This document shows, piece after piece, positions 41,444 through 50,070 of a stretch of DNA of 64,000 nt (the first letter of the stretch is position 1; each line of letters begins with the position of its first letter). The stretch is from Blastococcus sp. VKM Ac-2987 (GTDB lineage Bacteria; Actinomycetota; Actinomycetes; Mycobacteriales; Geodermatophilaceae). Made by a program: the position numbers and the translations under genes. The stretch is taken from NCBI RefSeq assembly GCF_026967805.1, contig NZ_JAPVBG010000002.1, positions 1 through 64,000 of the forward strand. Reading direction: 5' to 3'. The notes under the pieces are model-generated. The model ran no database searches, was not told where the DNA came from, and was given only the letters and a program-made list of their open reading frames with translations.

Positions 41444-42175
41444 TCAGCCTTCCCGCGGGCCGGCGGCCCGCCCCTTCGCCGAGCCGGCGGCCCGGTTGAC
41501 GTAGATCGCCAGCTGGGTGCGGTCCCGCAGACCGAGGCGGCGCAGCGCCACGGTGATGTGACCCTTGACCGTGACCCGGCTCACCTGCAGCCGCTCCGCG
41601 ATCTCGGCGTTCGTCAGACCCTCGGCGACGAGCTGCGACACGGCCTGCTGACGGGCCGTCAGGGGGTTGTGCGGGGACGTCCCGCTGTCGACGGTCGGCT
41701 GCCGCCCGCCGTCGAGGCGGTGCAGGAGCTCGCCGGTGACGGCCGCGTCGAGGACCGTCTCCCCCCGCACGACGGCGCGCACCACCTCGACCAGCCGCTG
41801 GGGGGTGACGGTCGTGTGCACGTAGCCGCGGACCCCCGCCCGGAGCGCGTCGACGAGGTCGCTGCCGGCGCCGGGCTCGCCGAGCCAGACGACCCGGCTG
41901 CCGAGCGCGGTCAGCGCCCGCACCAGGTCCTGGACGACCGGGTCGGCCGCGTCCAGGCCCACCAGGGTGACATCGGGCCGGTGGGCGGCCGCGAGGGCCA
42001 GGGCCTCGTCGCCGTCGGCGGCCTCGGCCACGGCGGCGAGGTCGGGGGTCCGGCGGAGCACGGTGCGCAGACCGTGGCGCAGGACCTCGTGGCCGTCGCA
42101 GATCAGCACGCGCACCGGCGCGCCGCAGCCGGACGGGGCCCGCCGGTGACCGGCGTCGTCCGGTTCGCCACCCAT
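41444..42175 (-). CDS. LuxR-type regulator with degenerate receiver (2)
   Basis: A 243-residue paralogue of the regulator at 40452. The receiver-like domain starts VRVLICDGHEVLRHGL, with one acidic residue replaced by Gly, and the phosphoacceptor strand reads PDVTLVGLDAAD, with Gly73 in place of Asp. The LuxR helix-turn-helix is complete (LTARQQAVSQLVAEGLTNAE, then SRVTVKGHITVALRRLGLRD). It is divergent from the polyketide operon across 382 bp. Both regulators therefore probably work by ligand binding or expression level. Confidence 0.85.
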   Translation of the reverse strand: MGGEPDDAGHRRAPSGCGAPVRVLICDGHEVLRHGLRTVLRRTPDLAAVAEAADGDEALALAAAHRPDVTLVGLDAADPVVQDLVRALTALGSRVVWLGEPGAGSDLVDALRAGVRGYVHTTVTPQRLVEVVRAVVRGETVLDAAVTGELLHRLDGGRQPTVDSGTSPHNPLTARQQAVSQLVAEGLTNAEIAERLQVSRVTVKGHITVALRRLGLRDRTQLAIYVNRAAGSAKGRAAGPREG

Positions 42176-42557
42176 GCGCAAGCTCCGTTCCGGGGTCCGG
42201 CGCCGCGCGGCGCCGCCTCTTCCGGGTGGCAAAAGCTAACGACCCTGCGCCGCCGCCGCCATCGGGTCCCGGCGCGCCGTGCCGTACTGCCCGGCCGTTT
42301 CATACCGGGGTAGGGGTGCTCCGTGCCGCAAGGGCGCCTTCCCCCCGCCCCGCTGGGGGGGTGGGGGCCCCACCTCCGGGCTCCAGGTCGGATCCCCGAT
42401 CCGTCCTCCGGTGCGGCCGGACGACGCCGGCCATCCCCTGCGGGGCCCGACCACGATTCCGACCCGAGACGGATCCCGCCGGGCCGGTGCACCGCCCTAG
42501 CGTTCCGGCATCGCTCGCGACCTCCCTCCGAGCCCCGCAGCAAACGCTGGAGTCCCC
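42176..42557. other. Control region of the polyketide operon
   Basis: This 382-bp divergent region separates the LuxR-type regulator gene from the first cyclase gene. It holds a C-run/G-run tract (about 42342-42371) able to fold into a GC hairpin, and CTGGAG just before GTG 42558 as ribosome-binding site. I find no repeated binding site with confidence. Confidence 0.4.
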
Positions 42558-42893
42558 GTGCACCAGACGATGATCATCGCGAAGATGGCGCCGACCGACG
42601 CCGACGACGTCGCCGCCGTCTTCGGCCGCTACGACGCGACGTCCATGCCGCACCGGATCGGGGTGCAGCGGCGCTCGCTGTACCAGTTCCACGGCATCTA
42701 CGTGCACCTCATCGACTTCGACCGCCCGCCCCAGGAGGCCATGCGGATCGCGCAGGCGCTGCCGGACTTCCGCGCGGTGAGCGACGAACTGCGCCCCTAC
42801 ATCGAGGCCTACGACCCGGGGTGGCGTTCACCGCAGGACGCGATGGCCCGCCGCTTCTACAGCTGGACGGCGGACGGGGGGCCGACGCCGTGA
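42558..42893 (+). CDS. TcmI-family polyketide cyclase
   Basis: A 111-residue dimeric alpha-beta barrel protein of the TcmI family. Typical segments are FGRYDATSMPHRIGVQRRSL, then YQFHGIYVHLIDFD and AMARRFYSW. TcmI-type enzymes close later rings of aromatic polyketides (in WhiE the equivalent is ORFVII). It is the first gene of the operon, from GTG 42558, and its stop overlaps the carboxylase start as GTGA. A two-domain relative closes the operon at 56864. Confidence 0.88.
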   Translation: MHQTMIIAKMAPTDADDVAAVFGRYDATSMPHRIGVQRRSLYQFHGIYVHLIDFDRPPQEAMRIAQALPDFRAVSDELRPYIEAYDPGWRSPQDAMARRFYSWTADGGPTP

Positions 42894-44617
42894 CCCAGGC
42901 GCGGTCCACGTCCGCCCCGGCCGCCGAGCGGGTGGAATGGGTCCTGTGCCCGGCGTGCGGGTGGCTCCTCTACGGCAAGCGGCTCGACCGCAACATGCAC
43001 GTCTGCCCGGAGTGCGACCACCACCTGCGCCTCGGCGCGCGGGCCCGCATCGACCTGCTCGTCGACCCGGGCAGCTTCACCGAGACGACCTTCCCGCCGG
43101 GCGCCCCCGACCCGTTGACGTTCATCGACCTCCGCGAGTACCCGGAGCGGCTGCAGGAGGCCGCCCGGCGGTCCGGCGGATCGGAGGCGGTCGTCGTCGG
43201 CACGGCCCGCCTCGGCGGTGCGGACGTCGTGCTGGCGATCATGGACTTCGCCTTCCTCGGCGGCAGCATGGGCGTGGAGGTGGGGCGGCGGGTCAGCGGC
43301 GCGGCGGCCCTCGCGCTGGAACGCGGGCTGCCCCTGGTCACCGTCTGCGCCAGCGGCGGCGCCCGGATGCAGGAGGGCGTCTTCTCGCTGTTCCAGATGG
43401 CCCGGGTCAGCCATGCCTTCGGCCGGCTGCGCGAGGCCGGCCTGCTCTCCGTCTGCGTGCTCACCGACCCCACCTACGGCGGCGTGTCCGCCTCGTTCGC
43501 CACCCTGGCGTCGGTGCTGGTCGCCGAGCGCGGCGCGCACATCGGCTTCGCCGGGCCGCGGGTCGTGCAGGAGACCATCCGCGCCGAGCTGCCCCGCAAC
43601 TTCCAGACGGCGGAGTTCCTGCTCGAGCACGGCCTGGTGGACCGGGTCGAGAGCCGTGCCGAGCTGCGCCCGCTGCTGATCCGGCTGATCGCGCTGCACG
43701 GCGCCGCCGCCCCGCCCGCCCCCGTGCCCGGTGACGACGGGCCCGCGCCGGCCGAGCCGCACTCGGCCTCCGGGCACCAGGACCCGTGGGAGGTCGTCGA
43801 GCGGGCCCGCGTCGTCGACCGGCCGACGACGCTGGACTACCTGCACACGGCGTTCGACGACTTCATCGAGCTGCACGGCGACCGGGCCTTCGCCGACGAC
43901 CCCGCCGTCGTGGGAGGGATCGCATCGATCGGCGGCCGATCGGTCGTGGTGATCGGCCACGAGAAGGGGCACACCGTCCGGGAACGGGTGGCCCGCAACT
44001 TCGGCATGCCGCACCCCGAGGGGTACCGCAAGGCGCTGCGCCTGCTCGAGCACGCAGAGGCGTCGTCCCTCCCGGTGGTCACCCTGGTGGACACCCCCGG
44101 CGCCCACCCCGGACCGGAGGCCGAGGAACGCGGCCAGTCGCACGCGATCGCCGAGATCATCATGCGCAGCAGCCGGCTGCGCGTCCCCGTGGTCGCGGTG
44201 GTGACCGGGGAGGGCGGCAGCGGCGGCGCGCTGGCGCTGTGCACCTCCGACCGGCTGCTGGTGCTCCAGAACGCCTACCTGTCGGTGATCAGCCCCGAGG
44301 GCTGCGCCGCCATCCTCTGGCGGACCGCCACCGCGGCGCCGACCGCCGCCCGGGCGATGCGGCTGGGCGCCGCGCACCTCCGCGAGTCGGGCATCGCGAC
44401 CTCCGTGGTGGCCGAGCCACCGGGCGGCGCGCAGACCGACCCGATGGCGGCCGCGCGCCTGCTGCGGTCCGCGCTGGTCCGCGAGCTCGACGACCTCGCC
44501 GGCGTCGAGGTGGCCGACCTCCTCGACGCCCGCGCCCGGCGGCTGGCCGGCATCGGCGACGACGCCCGTCCGCTGCGGACGCTGCAGCCCGCCGCACCGT
44601 TGGGGAGCCGACCATGA
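42890..44617 (+). CDS. accDA: Acetyl-CoA carboxylase carboxyltransferase, AccD-AccA fusion
   Basis: A 575-residue single-chain carboxyltransferase. Residues 1-285 are AccD-like: a zinc ribbon CPACGW and CPECDH, then ASGGARMQEGVFSLFQMAR. Residues 300-560 are AccA-like: DFIELHGDRAFADDPAVVGG, TPGAHPGPEAEERGQSHAI and GEGGSGGALAL. It transfers CO2 from biotin to acetyl-CoA to make malonyl-CoA. Bacterial AccD and AccA are usually separate; the fused form is the plan seen in some secondary-metabolite carboxylases. Start GTG 42890 overlaps the cyclase stop, and the BCCP gene overlaps its own stop, so carboxylase and PKS are made together. Confidence 0.92.
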   Translation: MTQARSTSAPAAERVEWVLCPACGWLLYGKRLDRNMHVCPECDHHLRLGARARIDLLVDPGSFTETTFPPGAPDPLTFIDLREYPERLQEAARRSGGSEAVVVGTARLGGADVVLAIMDFAFLGGSMGVEVGRRVSGAAALALERGLPLVTVCASGGARMQEGVFSLFQMARVSHAFGRLREAGLLSVCVLTDPTYGGVSASFATLASVLVAERGAHIGFAGPRVVQETIRAELPRNFQTAEFLLEHGLVDRVESRAELRPLLIRLIALHGAAAPPAPVPGDDGPAPAEPHSASGHQDPWEVVERARVVDRPTTLDYLHTAFDDFIELHGDRAFADDPAVVGGIASIGGRSVVVIGHEKGHTVRERVARNFGMPHPEGYRKALRLLEHAEASSLPVVTLVDTPGAHPGPEAEERGQSHAIAEIIMRSSRLRVPVVAVVTGEGGSGGALALCTSDRLLVLQNAYLSVISPEGCAAILWRTATAAPTAARAMRLGAAHLRESGIATSVVAEPPGGAQTDPMAAARLLRSALVRELDDLAGVEVADLLDARARRLAGIGDDARPLRTLQPAAPLGSRP

Positions 44618-45135
44618 CACCGAGCGACCTGGCGCACCGCGCCGGACAACTCAGCGGCGGGCCGTCCGCGGAGCCGCCGGGCCGGGCCCGGGACCTGAGC
44701 GACGAGGTCGTCGACCTGGCCCGGTCCCTGCCCGGTGACCTGCGGCGCCTCACCGTCCGCGACGGGGACCGGGCGATCGAGGTGGAGTGGGCTCCGGACC
44801 TCCCCACCGCCGACACCGGGAGCACTCCCTCCCGGCGGGCGGCCGCCGCGGAAGCGGAGGAGCAGGCGCCGGACGTCCCGGTGGGCGGCACCCCCGTCCG
44901 CGCGCCGCTGGTCGGCACGTTCTACGCCGGCCCCTCGCCCGAGGCGGACCCGTTCGTCCGTGTGGGCGACGAGGTGGAGGCCGGCCAGACCCTCGGGATC
45001 GTCGAGGCGATGAAGCTGATGAACCCGATCGTCGCCGAGGAGTCGGGAACGGTGCACGAGATCCGCGTCGCGGACGCCGAATCGGTCGAGTACGACCAGG
45101 TCCTGATGGTGCTGCGCCCGCCGGGGCGGCCGTGA
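44614..45135 (+). CDS. accB: Biotin carboxyl carrier protein
   Basis: A 173-residue BCCP. The C-terminal biotinyl domain (about 90-170) holds VEAMKLMNPI with biotinyl Lys134 and the protruding-thumb-like region APLVGTFYAGPSPEADPF. The N-terminal 60 residues contain a short amphipathic helix for the complex (VVDLARSLPGDLRRLTVRDG), and a Pro/Ala linker joins them. ATG 44614 overlaps the preceding stop (ATGA) and its stop overlaps the next start (TGATG). It carries CO2 between the AccC part and the AccDA protein. Confidence 0.94.
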   Translation: MTPSDLAHRAGQLSGGPSAEPPGRARDLSDEVVDLARSLPGDLRRLTVRDGDRAIEVEWAPDLPTADTGSTPSRRAAAAEAEEQAPDVPVGGTPVRAPLVGTFYAGPSPEADPFVRVGDEVEAGQTLGIVEAMKLMNPIVAEESGTVHEIRVADAESVEYDQVLMVLRPPGRP

Positions 45136-46859
45136 TGATCAGCCGGCTGCTCATCGCGAACCGGGGGGAGATCGCCGTCCGCATCGCCCGGGCCTGCCGC
45201 GAGCTCGGGATCGAGGTCGTGGCCGTGCACTCGACCTCCGACCGGCACTCCGCGGTCGTCGAGATGGCCGACGAATCGGTGCACATCGGCCCCTCGGCGC
45301 CCCGGGCGAGCTACCTGCACGTGCCGAACATCGTCGAGGCGGCGCTGCGCAGCGGCGCCGATGCCGTCCATCCCGGCTACGGGTTCCTGTCCGAGGACCC
45401 GGACTTCGCCGAGATCTGCGAGATGGAGGGCCTGACCTTCGTGGGACCGCCGCCCGCGGTCATGCAGCAGATGGGGAACAAGGCGACGGCGCGACGGCTC
45501 ATGGCCGACGCCGGGCTCCCCCTGCTGCCCGGGGTCGTCGAGCCGGTCCGGACGGCGGACGAGGGGCTCGCCATCGCGGCCGGCATCGGCTACCCGGTCA
45601 TCATCAAGGCCGCGGCGGGTGGCGGCGGGCGCGGGATGACCGTGGTGGCCGGGCCCGAGGACTTCGCCCGGGCGTTCGACGACACGCGCGCCGTGGCCCG
45701 GGCGGTGTTCCGCGACCCGACCGTCTACGTCGAGCGCTACCTGCCGCGGGCCCGCCACGTCGAGGTGCAGGTCCTCTGCGACGCGCACGGGCAGGGCATC
45801 CACCTGGGCGAGCGCGACTGCTCGCTGCAACGGCGGCACCAGAAGCTGCTCGAGGAGGGCCCGGCCGGGCACCTCAGCCCCGACCAGCGGGCCGAGCTCG
45901 GTGCGCTCGCCGTCCGCGGCGCCCTGTCGGTCGGCTACGTCGGCGCGGGGACGATGGAGTTCCTCGTCGACGGCAGCGGTCGCCCGTACTTCATGGAGAT
46001 GAACGCCCGCATCCAGGTCGAGCACCCGGTCACCGAGCTGCTCACCGGGGTGGACCTCGTACGCGAGCAGCTCCTCGTCGCCGGAGGACGTCGGCTGCGG
46101 CTGCGGCAGGAGGACGTCGTCCCCCGCGGAGCCGCGATCGAGTGCCGCATCAACGCCGAGGACCCCGCCCGCGGTTTCGCCCCGGCCCCCGGTCACCTCG
46201 ACGTCCTGCAGGCGCCCGACGGGCCCTGGACCAGGTTCGACAGCGGCTACCGCCAGGGCGACGACATCAGCCCGCACTACGACTCGCTGCTGGGCAAGCT
46301 CGTCGTCTGGGCTCCCGACCGCGACCAGGCGATCCGGCGGATGGACCGGGCGCTGGCCGAGCTCCGGGTCGAGGGGCGCGGGGTCCGCACCACCGCCGCG
46401 CTCCACCGCGCGCTGCTGAGGGACCCCGACGTCCGCGCCGATCGGCACGACGTCCAGTTCATGGACCGCCGGCTGCCCGCCCTCCTCGCCCGGGCCGCCG
46501 GACTCACCGAGGCCCCGGAGCCGGGCCTGCCCGGCGCTGCCCGCGGCCGTCTCCAACTCGTCCCCGCACCGTCCACCGCACCGCACGAAAGGAACACCGC
46601 CATGCCCGGAACCACGTTCACCCAGGCCGACCTCATGGACCTGCTCTCGGAGAAGGTCGGTCTCCCGCGGGAGAACCACACGTCCGACCCCGACGCCCAC
46701 TTCGAGGACATCGGCCTGGACTCGCTGGCCTTCCTGTCGATGCAGTCCGAGCTGAACGACCGCTACGGCATGGAGATGCCCGACGACAGCCCCGCGCGCT
46801 ACACGTTCGGCGAGATCGTCGCGACCGTCTCCCGGGCCCAGACCCAGCAGCTGACCTGA
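45135..46859 (+). CDS. accC: Biotin carboxylase in frame with acyl carrier protein
   Basis: A 574-residue open reading frame. Residues 1-455 are a complete biotin carboxylase: SRLLIANRGEIAVRIARACR, the glycine-rich ATP loop KAAAGGGGRGM, HLGERDCSLQRRHQKLLEE, EMNARIQVEHPVTE and the active-site Arg region. There is no stop after the usual C-terminus. A 34-residue linker (about 456-489) leads directly into an acyl carrier protein beginning at Met490. An internal AAAGGA ribosome-binding site at about 46588 could also make the ACP alone. A real fusion would tether malonyl-CoA supply to the PKS; a readthrough of two genes that lost a stop is the simple alternative. See the separate ACP entry. Confidence 0.85.
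   Translation: MISRLLIANRGEIAVRIARACRELGIEVVAVHSTSDRHSAVVEMADESVHIGPSAPRASYLHVPNIVEAALRSGADAVHPGYGFLSEDPDFAEICEMEGLTFVGPPPAVMQQMGNKATARRLMADAGLPLLPGVVEPVRTADEGLAIAAGIGYPVIIKAAAGGGGRGMTVVAGPEDFARAFDDTRAVARAVFRDPTVYVERYLPRARHVEVQVLCDAHGQGIHLGERDCSLQRRHQKLLEEGPAGHLSPDQRAELGALAVRGALSVGYVGAGTMEFLVDGSGRPYFMEMNARIQVEHPVTELLTGVDLVREQLLVAGGRRLRLRQEDVVPRGAAIECRINAEDPARGFAPAPGHLDVLQAPDGPWTRFDSGYRQGDDISPHYDSLLGKLVVWAPDRDQAIRRMDRALAELRVEGRGVRTTAALHRALLRDPDVRADRHDVQFMDRRLPALLARAAGLTEAPEPGLPGAARGRLQLVPAPSTAPHERNTAMPGTTFTQADLMDLLSEKVGLPRENHTSDPDAHFEDIGLDSLAFLSMQSELNDRYGMEMPDDSPARYTFGEIVATVSRAQTQQLT
46602..46859 (+). CDS. Type II PKS acyl carrier protein (possibly only as part of the accC frame)
   Basis: An 85-residue ACP: FTQADLMDLLSEKVGL, then the phosphopantetheine site DIGLDSLAFLSMQSEL with Ser41, and the acidic recognition helix after it. 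The ATG has AAAGGA ten bases upstream, so it may be translated independently. The same frame is open throughout the preceding biotin carboxylase gene. Independent expression, fusion, or both are possible. It carries the growing polyketide between the KS pair and the tailoring enzymes. Confidence 0.85.
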   Translation: MPGTTFTQADLMDLLSEKVGLPRENHTSDPDAHFEDIGLDSLAFLSMQSELNDRYGMEMPDDSPARYTFGEIVATVSRAQTQQLT

Positions 46860-46884
46860 TCACCCCAGCCGGAGGAGCGACGAG

Positions 46885-47382
46885 ATGAGCACCACCATCG
46901 AGCAGGCCACCCCGACGGCCGGTCACACCGACAACTCGATCTACATCGACGCGGGCATCGACCACGTCTGGCGGATGACCAACGACCTGACCACCTGGCC
47001 CGACCTGTTCACCGAGTACAGCGAGGTGACGATCCTCGCGCAGACCGACACCTGGTTCCGCTTCCAGCTCAAGATGCACCCCGACGAGTCGGGGCGGGTC
47101 TGGAGCTGGGTCTCCGAGCGCACGCTCGACGAGGCCGCCCGCGAGGTCCGGGCCCGGCGCGTGGAACCCGGGCCGTTCGAGTTCATGGACATTCGGTGGT
47201 CCTACGCCCCGGAGGGCGACGGCACCCGGATGCGCTGGGTGCAGGACTTCCGGATGCGCCCGGACGCGCCGATCGACACCGAGGCGATGGCCCGGCGGAT
47301 CGACGCCAACAGCAAGATCCAGATGGCGATCATCCGCGACAAGGTCGAGGCCGCCGCCCCAGGACCGGAGCGGGTGACGTGA
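46885..47382 (+). CDS. Polyketide aromatase/cyclase (SRPBCC)
   Basis: A 165-residue START-like aromatase/cyclase of the TcmN/WhiE-ORFVI type. It begins with the characteristic HTDNSIYIDAGIDHVWRMTN and continues WPDLFTEYSEVTIL and WSYAPEGDGTRMRWVQDF. These enzymes bind the reactive polyketide and direct C9-C14 or C7-C12 first-ring closure. A strong GGAGGAG precedes ATG 46885. Its stop overlaps the acyltransferase start (GTGA). It is single-domain, so it fits non-reduced polyketides, as in spore pigments. Confidence 0.92.
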   Translation: MSTTIEQATPTAGHTDNSIYIDAGIDHVWRMTNDLTTWPDLFTEYSEVTILAQTDTWFRFQLKMHPDESGRVWSWVSERTLDEAAREVRARRVEPGPFEFMDIRWSYAPEGDGTRMRWVQDFRMRPDAPIDTEAMARRIDANSKIQMAIIRDKVEAAAPGPERVT

Positions 47383-48347
47383 CCGGCCTCCGGGAGGCCG
47401 CCGTCGTCCTCCCGGGCGAGAGCGGCGTCCGGCCCGGGATGGTCGACGTCTGGCTCGCCGATCCGGTGGCCGCCGCAGTGGTGGACGAGACCTCGGAGGT
47501 GGTCGGCCGCGACGTCGCCGCCTGGTGGCGGGACCCGGCGGCTGCCGCCGACCCGGTCGCGACGCACCTCGAGGTCGTCGTCACCGGGATCGCCGGCTAC
47601 CGCAGCCTGGCGGCGCGGGGCCTGGCTCCGGTCGTCGTGGCCGGGCACGGCATCGGCGAGTACGCCGCCCTCGTGGCCGCCGGGGCGCTGGAGCTGACCC
47701 AGGTCGTGGAACTGGTGCACTGGCGGGCGGAGCTCCTGGCGCATGCCACGCGCCCCGGCCGCGCCGGTGCCGCCGCCGTCGTCGGACCGGGTGCGGGCGA
47801 CGTCGCCCGGGCCGCCGTCGACGAGCTGTCCGACGCCGGGCCGCTGAGGATCGCCTGCTGCGACGCGCCCGGCCAGGTGGTCCTCGCCGGCACCTCGGAG
47901 GCGCTGACCCGGGCCAGGGCGGTGGTCGAAGCCGCCGGCCTGGTCCTGGTCCCGCTGCCCGGGCGGGCACCCTGCCACAGCCCGCTGGTGCAGCCGGTCG
48001 CCGACCACCTGGCTGCGGCCCTGGCCGACCTCGACTGGTCGGTGCCGGCCGTGTGCGTGGTGCCCAACGTCGACGGGGAACCGACCCTCGACCCGGACCG
48101 GCTGGCGACGCGGCTGCGGCACCACCTGACCTCCCCGGTGCAGTGGGAGGCGACCTCGCGGTCGCTGGTCGCGGCGGGCGCGACGGCGGTGGTCGAGATC
48201 GGCGCCGTCCCCGTGCTCGGGCGGCTCGTCCGGCAGGTGCACCCCGATCTCCCGATCTCCCTGGCCGCCGGCCCCGGAGCCTCCGTACCCACCGATCCCC
48301 CGGAGCTCGCACTCGCGGGCACCGTGCCCACCCGAGGAGAGAGATGA
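47379..48347 (+). CDS. Malonyltransferase-like protein lacking the Ser nucleophile
   Basis: A 322-residue protein of the FabD/MCAT fold. The nucleophile elbow reads VAGHGIGEYAALVAAGAL: Gly91 stands where GHSxGE has Ser. The catalytic His is kept (PCHSPLVQP, His200), as is the C-terminal VEIGAVPVLGRLVR. Without Ser the usual ping-pong acyl transfer cannot run, so it may be a structural partner, a hydrolysis-free binder, or a degenerate enzyme complemented by FabD of fatty acid synthesis. GTG 47379 overlaps the preceding stop; ATG of the cupin gene overlaps its own. Confidence 0.82.
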   Translation: MTGLREAAVVLPGESGVRPGMVDVWLADPVAAAVVDETSEVVGRDVAAWWRDPAAAADPVATHLEVVVTGIAGYRSLAARGLAPVVVAGHGIGEYAALVAAGALELTQVVELVHWRAELLAHATRPGRAGAAAVVGPGAGDVARAAVDELSDAGPLRIACCDAPGQVVLAGTSEALTRARAVVEAAGLVLVPLPGRAPCHSPLVQPVADHLAAALADLDWSVPAVCVVPNVDGEPTLDPDRLATRLRHHLTSPVQWEATSRSLVAAGATAVVEIGAVPVLGRLVRQVHPDLPISLAAGPGASVPTDPPELALAGTVPTRGER

Positions 48348-48775
48348 CGACGATCCAGCACGCCCCCAGCGCGGTGCACATCGGCCCGGTCGTGTCCCGG
48401 GCCGATGCGCCCCCGAACCGCCGACGGGGTGGTGACATCCGGGTGCTGCTCTCGCCGACGAGCGTGGGCGCCACCGCAGGGTTCATGGGAACCCTCACCC
48501 TGGAGCCGGGCGAGGTCGTGACCGAGCACTGGCACCCCTACTCCGAGGAGTACCTCTACTGCCAGACCGGTGACGTGCTGGTCACGCTCGACGGCGAGCA
48601 GCGGCGGCTGACCGCCGAGTCCGCCGTGCACATCCCGATCGGCGTGCGCCACCGCATCGTCAACGACGGCACCGGGACCGCCTTCTTCGTGTTCCTCTGC
48701 GGCCCGCTGGCCCCGCGGCCGGAGCTCGGCCACGTCGACACCGAGCCCTCACCGGGCTCGCTCGGCGCCCGGTGA
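48344..48775 (+). CDS. Cupin protein of WhiE-ORFII type
   Basis: A 143-residue cupin. Metal ligands are [12 protein letters not shown] in motif 1 (His, His, Glu) and [14 protein letters not shown] in motif 2 (His). Small cupins of this kind accompany the KS pair in spore-pigment PKS clusters (WhiE ORFII), where they are thought to assist chain folding or oxidation. It is translationally coupled on both sides and precedes the KS-alpha gene, the same order as in whiE. Confidence 0.88.
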   Translation: MTTIQHAPSAVHIGPVVSRADAPPNRRRGGDIRVLLSPTSVGATAGFMGTLTLEPGEVVTEHWHPYSEEYLYCQTGDVLVTLDGEQRRLTAESAVHIPIGVRHRIVNDGTGTAFFVFLCGPLAPRPELGHVDTEPSPGSLGAR

Positions 48776-50070
48776 TGGACACCGAGCGGCGCCGGGTCGT
48801 CATCACCGGCATCGGCGTGGTCGCGCCCGGCTCCATGGGCCGCGAAGGCTTCTGGGACATGCTGACCGCAGGGCGGACGGCCACCCGGCGGATCACCTTC
48901 TTCGACCCCGGCCCGTTCCGGTCGCAGGTGGCGGCGGAGGTCGACTTCGACGGCGTCCGCCTGGGGCTGACCGCCCAGGAGGTGCACCGCAACGACCGCT
49001 TCGTGCAGATGGCCCTCGTCGCCGCCGACGAGGCGGTCGCCGATTCCGGCCTCTCCCTCGGGGCCGGCGGCGGGGACGACGCCCCCGATCCGGACCGGGT
49101 CGGGATCACGCTCGGCAGCGCGGTCGGTGCCACGATGCGGCTGGAGAAGGAGTACGTGGCGGTCAGCGACGCCGGCGCCCACTGGCTGGTCGACCCCCGC
49201 TACGCCTCCCGCTTCCTGCACCACGCGCTCGTGCCCAGCTGCGGCGCCACGGAGCTGGCGGTGCGGTTCGGCGCCCACGGGCCGGCCACGGTGGTCTCCA
49301 CCGGCTGCACCTCCGGCATCGACGCCGTCGGGTACGGCAGCCAGCTGATCGAGGACGGCGACGCCGACGTCGTCCTCTCCGGTGCCAGCGACGCCCCCAT
49401 CTCCCCGATCTCCATGGCCTGCTTCGACACGATCCGGGCCACGACGGCCTGCAACTCCGATCCCGAGCACGCAGCCAAGCCCTTCGACGCCCGGCGGGAC
49501 GGCTTCGTCATGGGCGAGGGCGCGGCGGTGCTCGTGCTGGAGGAGCTCCAGCACGCCCGCCGGCGCGGGGCGACCATCTACTGCGAGGTCACCGGCTACG
49601 CCAATCGCTGCAACGCCTTCCACATGACCGGCCTGCGCCCCGATGGCGTGGAGATGGCCGAGGCGATCGGCCGGGCCCTGGACCAGGGCCGGACCGATCC
49701 CGCCGAGGTCGGCTACGTCAACGCGCACGGATCGGGCACCAAGCAGAACGACCGGCACGAGACCGCAGCGGTCAAACGCAGCCTCGGACCGGCCGCGCAG
49801 CAGGTCGCCATGAGCTCGATCAAGTCGATGGTGGGGCACTCGCTCGGCGCGATCGGCTCGATCGAGATCGCCGCGACGGCGCTGGCGGTGCACCGGGGGG
49901 TCCTGCCGCCCACGGCGAACTACGAGGTCCCCGACCCGGAGTGCGATCTGGACTACGTGCCCAACACCGCCCGCGAGCAGAAGGTCGACGTCGCGATCTC
50001 GGTGGGCAGCGGGTTCGGCGGGTTCCAGTCGGCCATCGTGCTGGCCAGCGCCTCGCGGCGGGCGTCATGA
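48775..50070 (+). CDS. Type II PKS ketosynthase alpha subunit
   Basis: A 431-residue ketosynthase. The active site is complete: [12 protein letters not shown] (Cys178), [11 protein letters not shown] (His318) and [11 protein letters not shown] (His355). It condenses malonyl-ACP units with its partner at 50067. GTG 48772 or ATG 48775 can start it; the latter is next to the family's N-terminus [14 protein letters not shown]. The cupin stop overlaps (GTGATG). The lack of a nearby ketoreductase suggests a non-reduced aromatic polyketide, unless the aldo/keto reductase downstream acts on the chain. Confidence 0.95.
   Translation: MDTERRRVVITGIGVVAPGSMGREGFWDMLTAGRTATRRITFFDPGPFRSQVAAEVDFDGVRLGLTAQEVHRNDRFVQMALVAADEAVADSGLSLGAGGGDDAPDPDRVGITLGSAVGATMRLEKEYVAVSDAGAHWLVDPRYASRFLHHALVPSCGATELAVRFGAHGPATVVSTGCTSGIDAVGYGSQLIEDGDADVVLSGASDAPISPISMACFDTIRATTACNSDPEHAAKPFDARRDGFVMGEGAAVLVLEELQHARRRGATIYCEVTGYANRCNAFHMTGLRPDGVEMAEAIGRALDQGRTDPAEVGYVNAHGSGTKQNDRHETAAVKRSLGPAAQQVAMSSIKSMVGHSLGAIGSIEIAATALAVHRGVLPPTANYEVPDPECDLDYVPNTAREQKVDVAISVGSGFGGFQSAIVLASASRRAS

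Noticed and set aside
42342-42371. C-run/G-run hairpin as a defined attenuator of the PKS operon
   Set aside because: Pairing is register-ambiguous and contains mismatches; homopolymer tracts of this kind arise by chance in 75% GC DNA.
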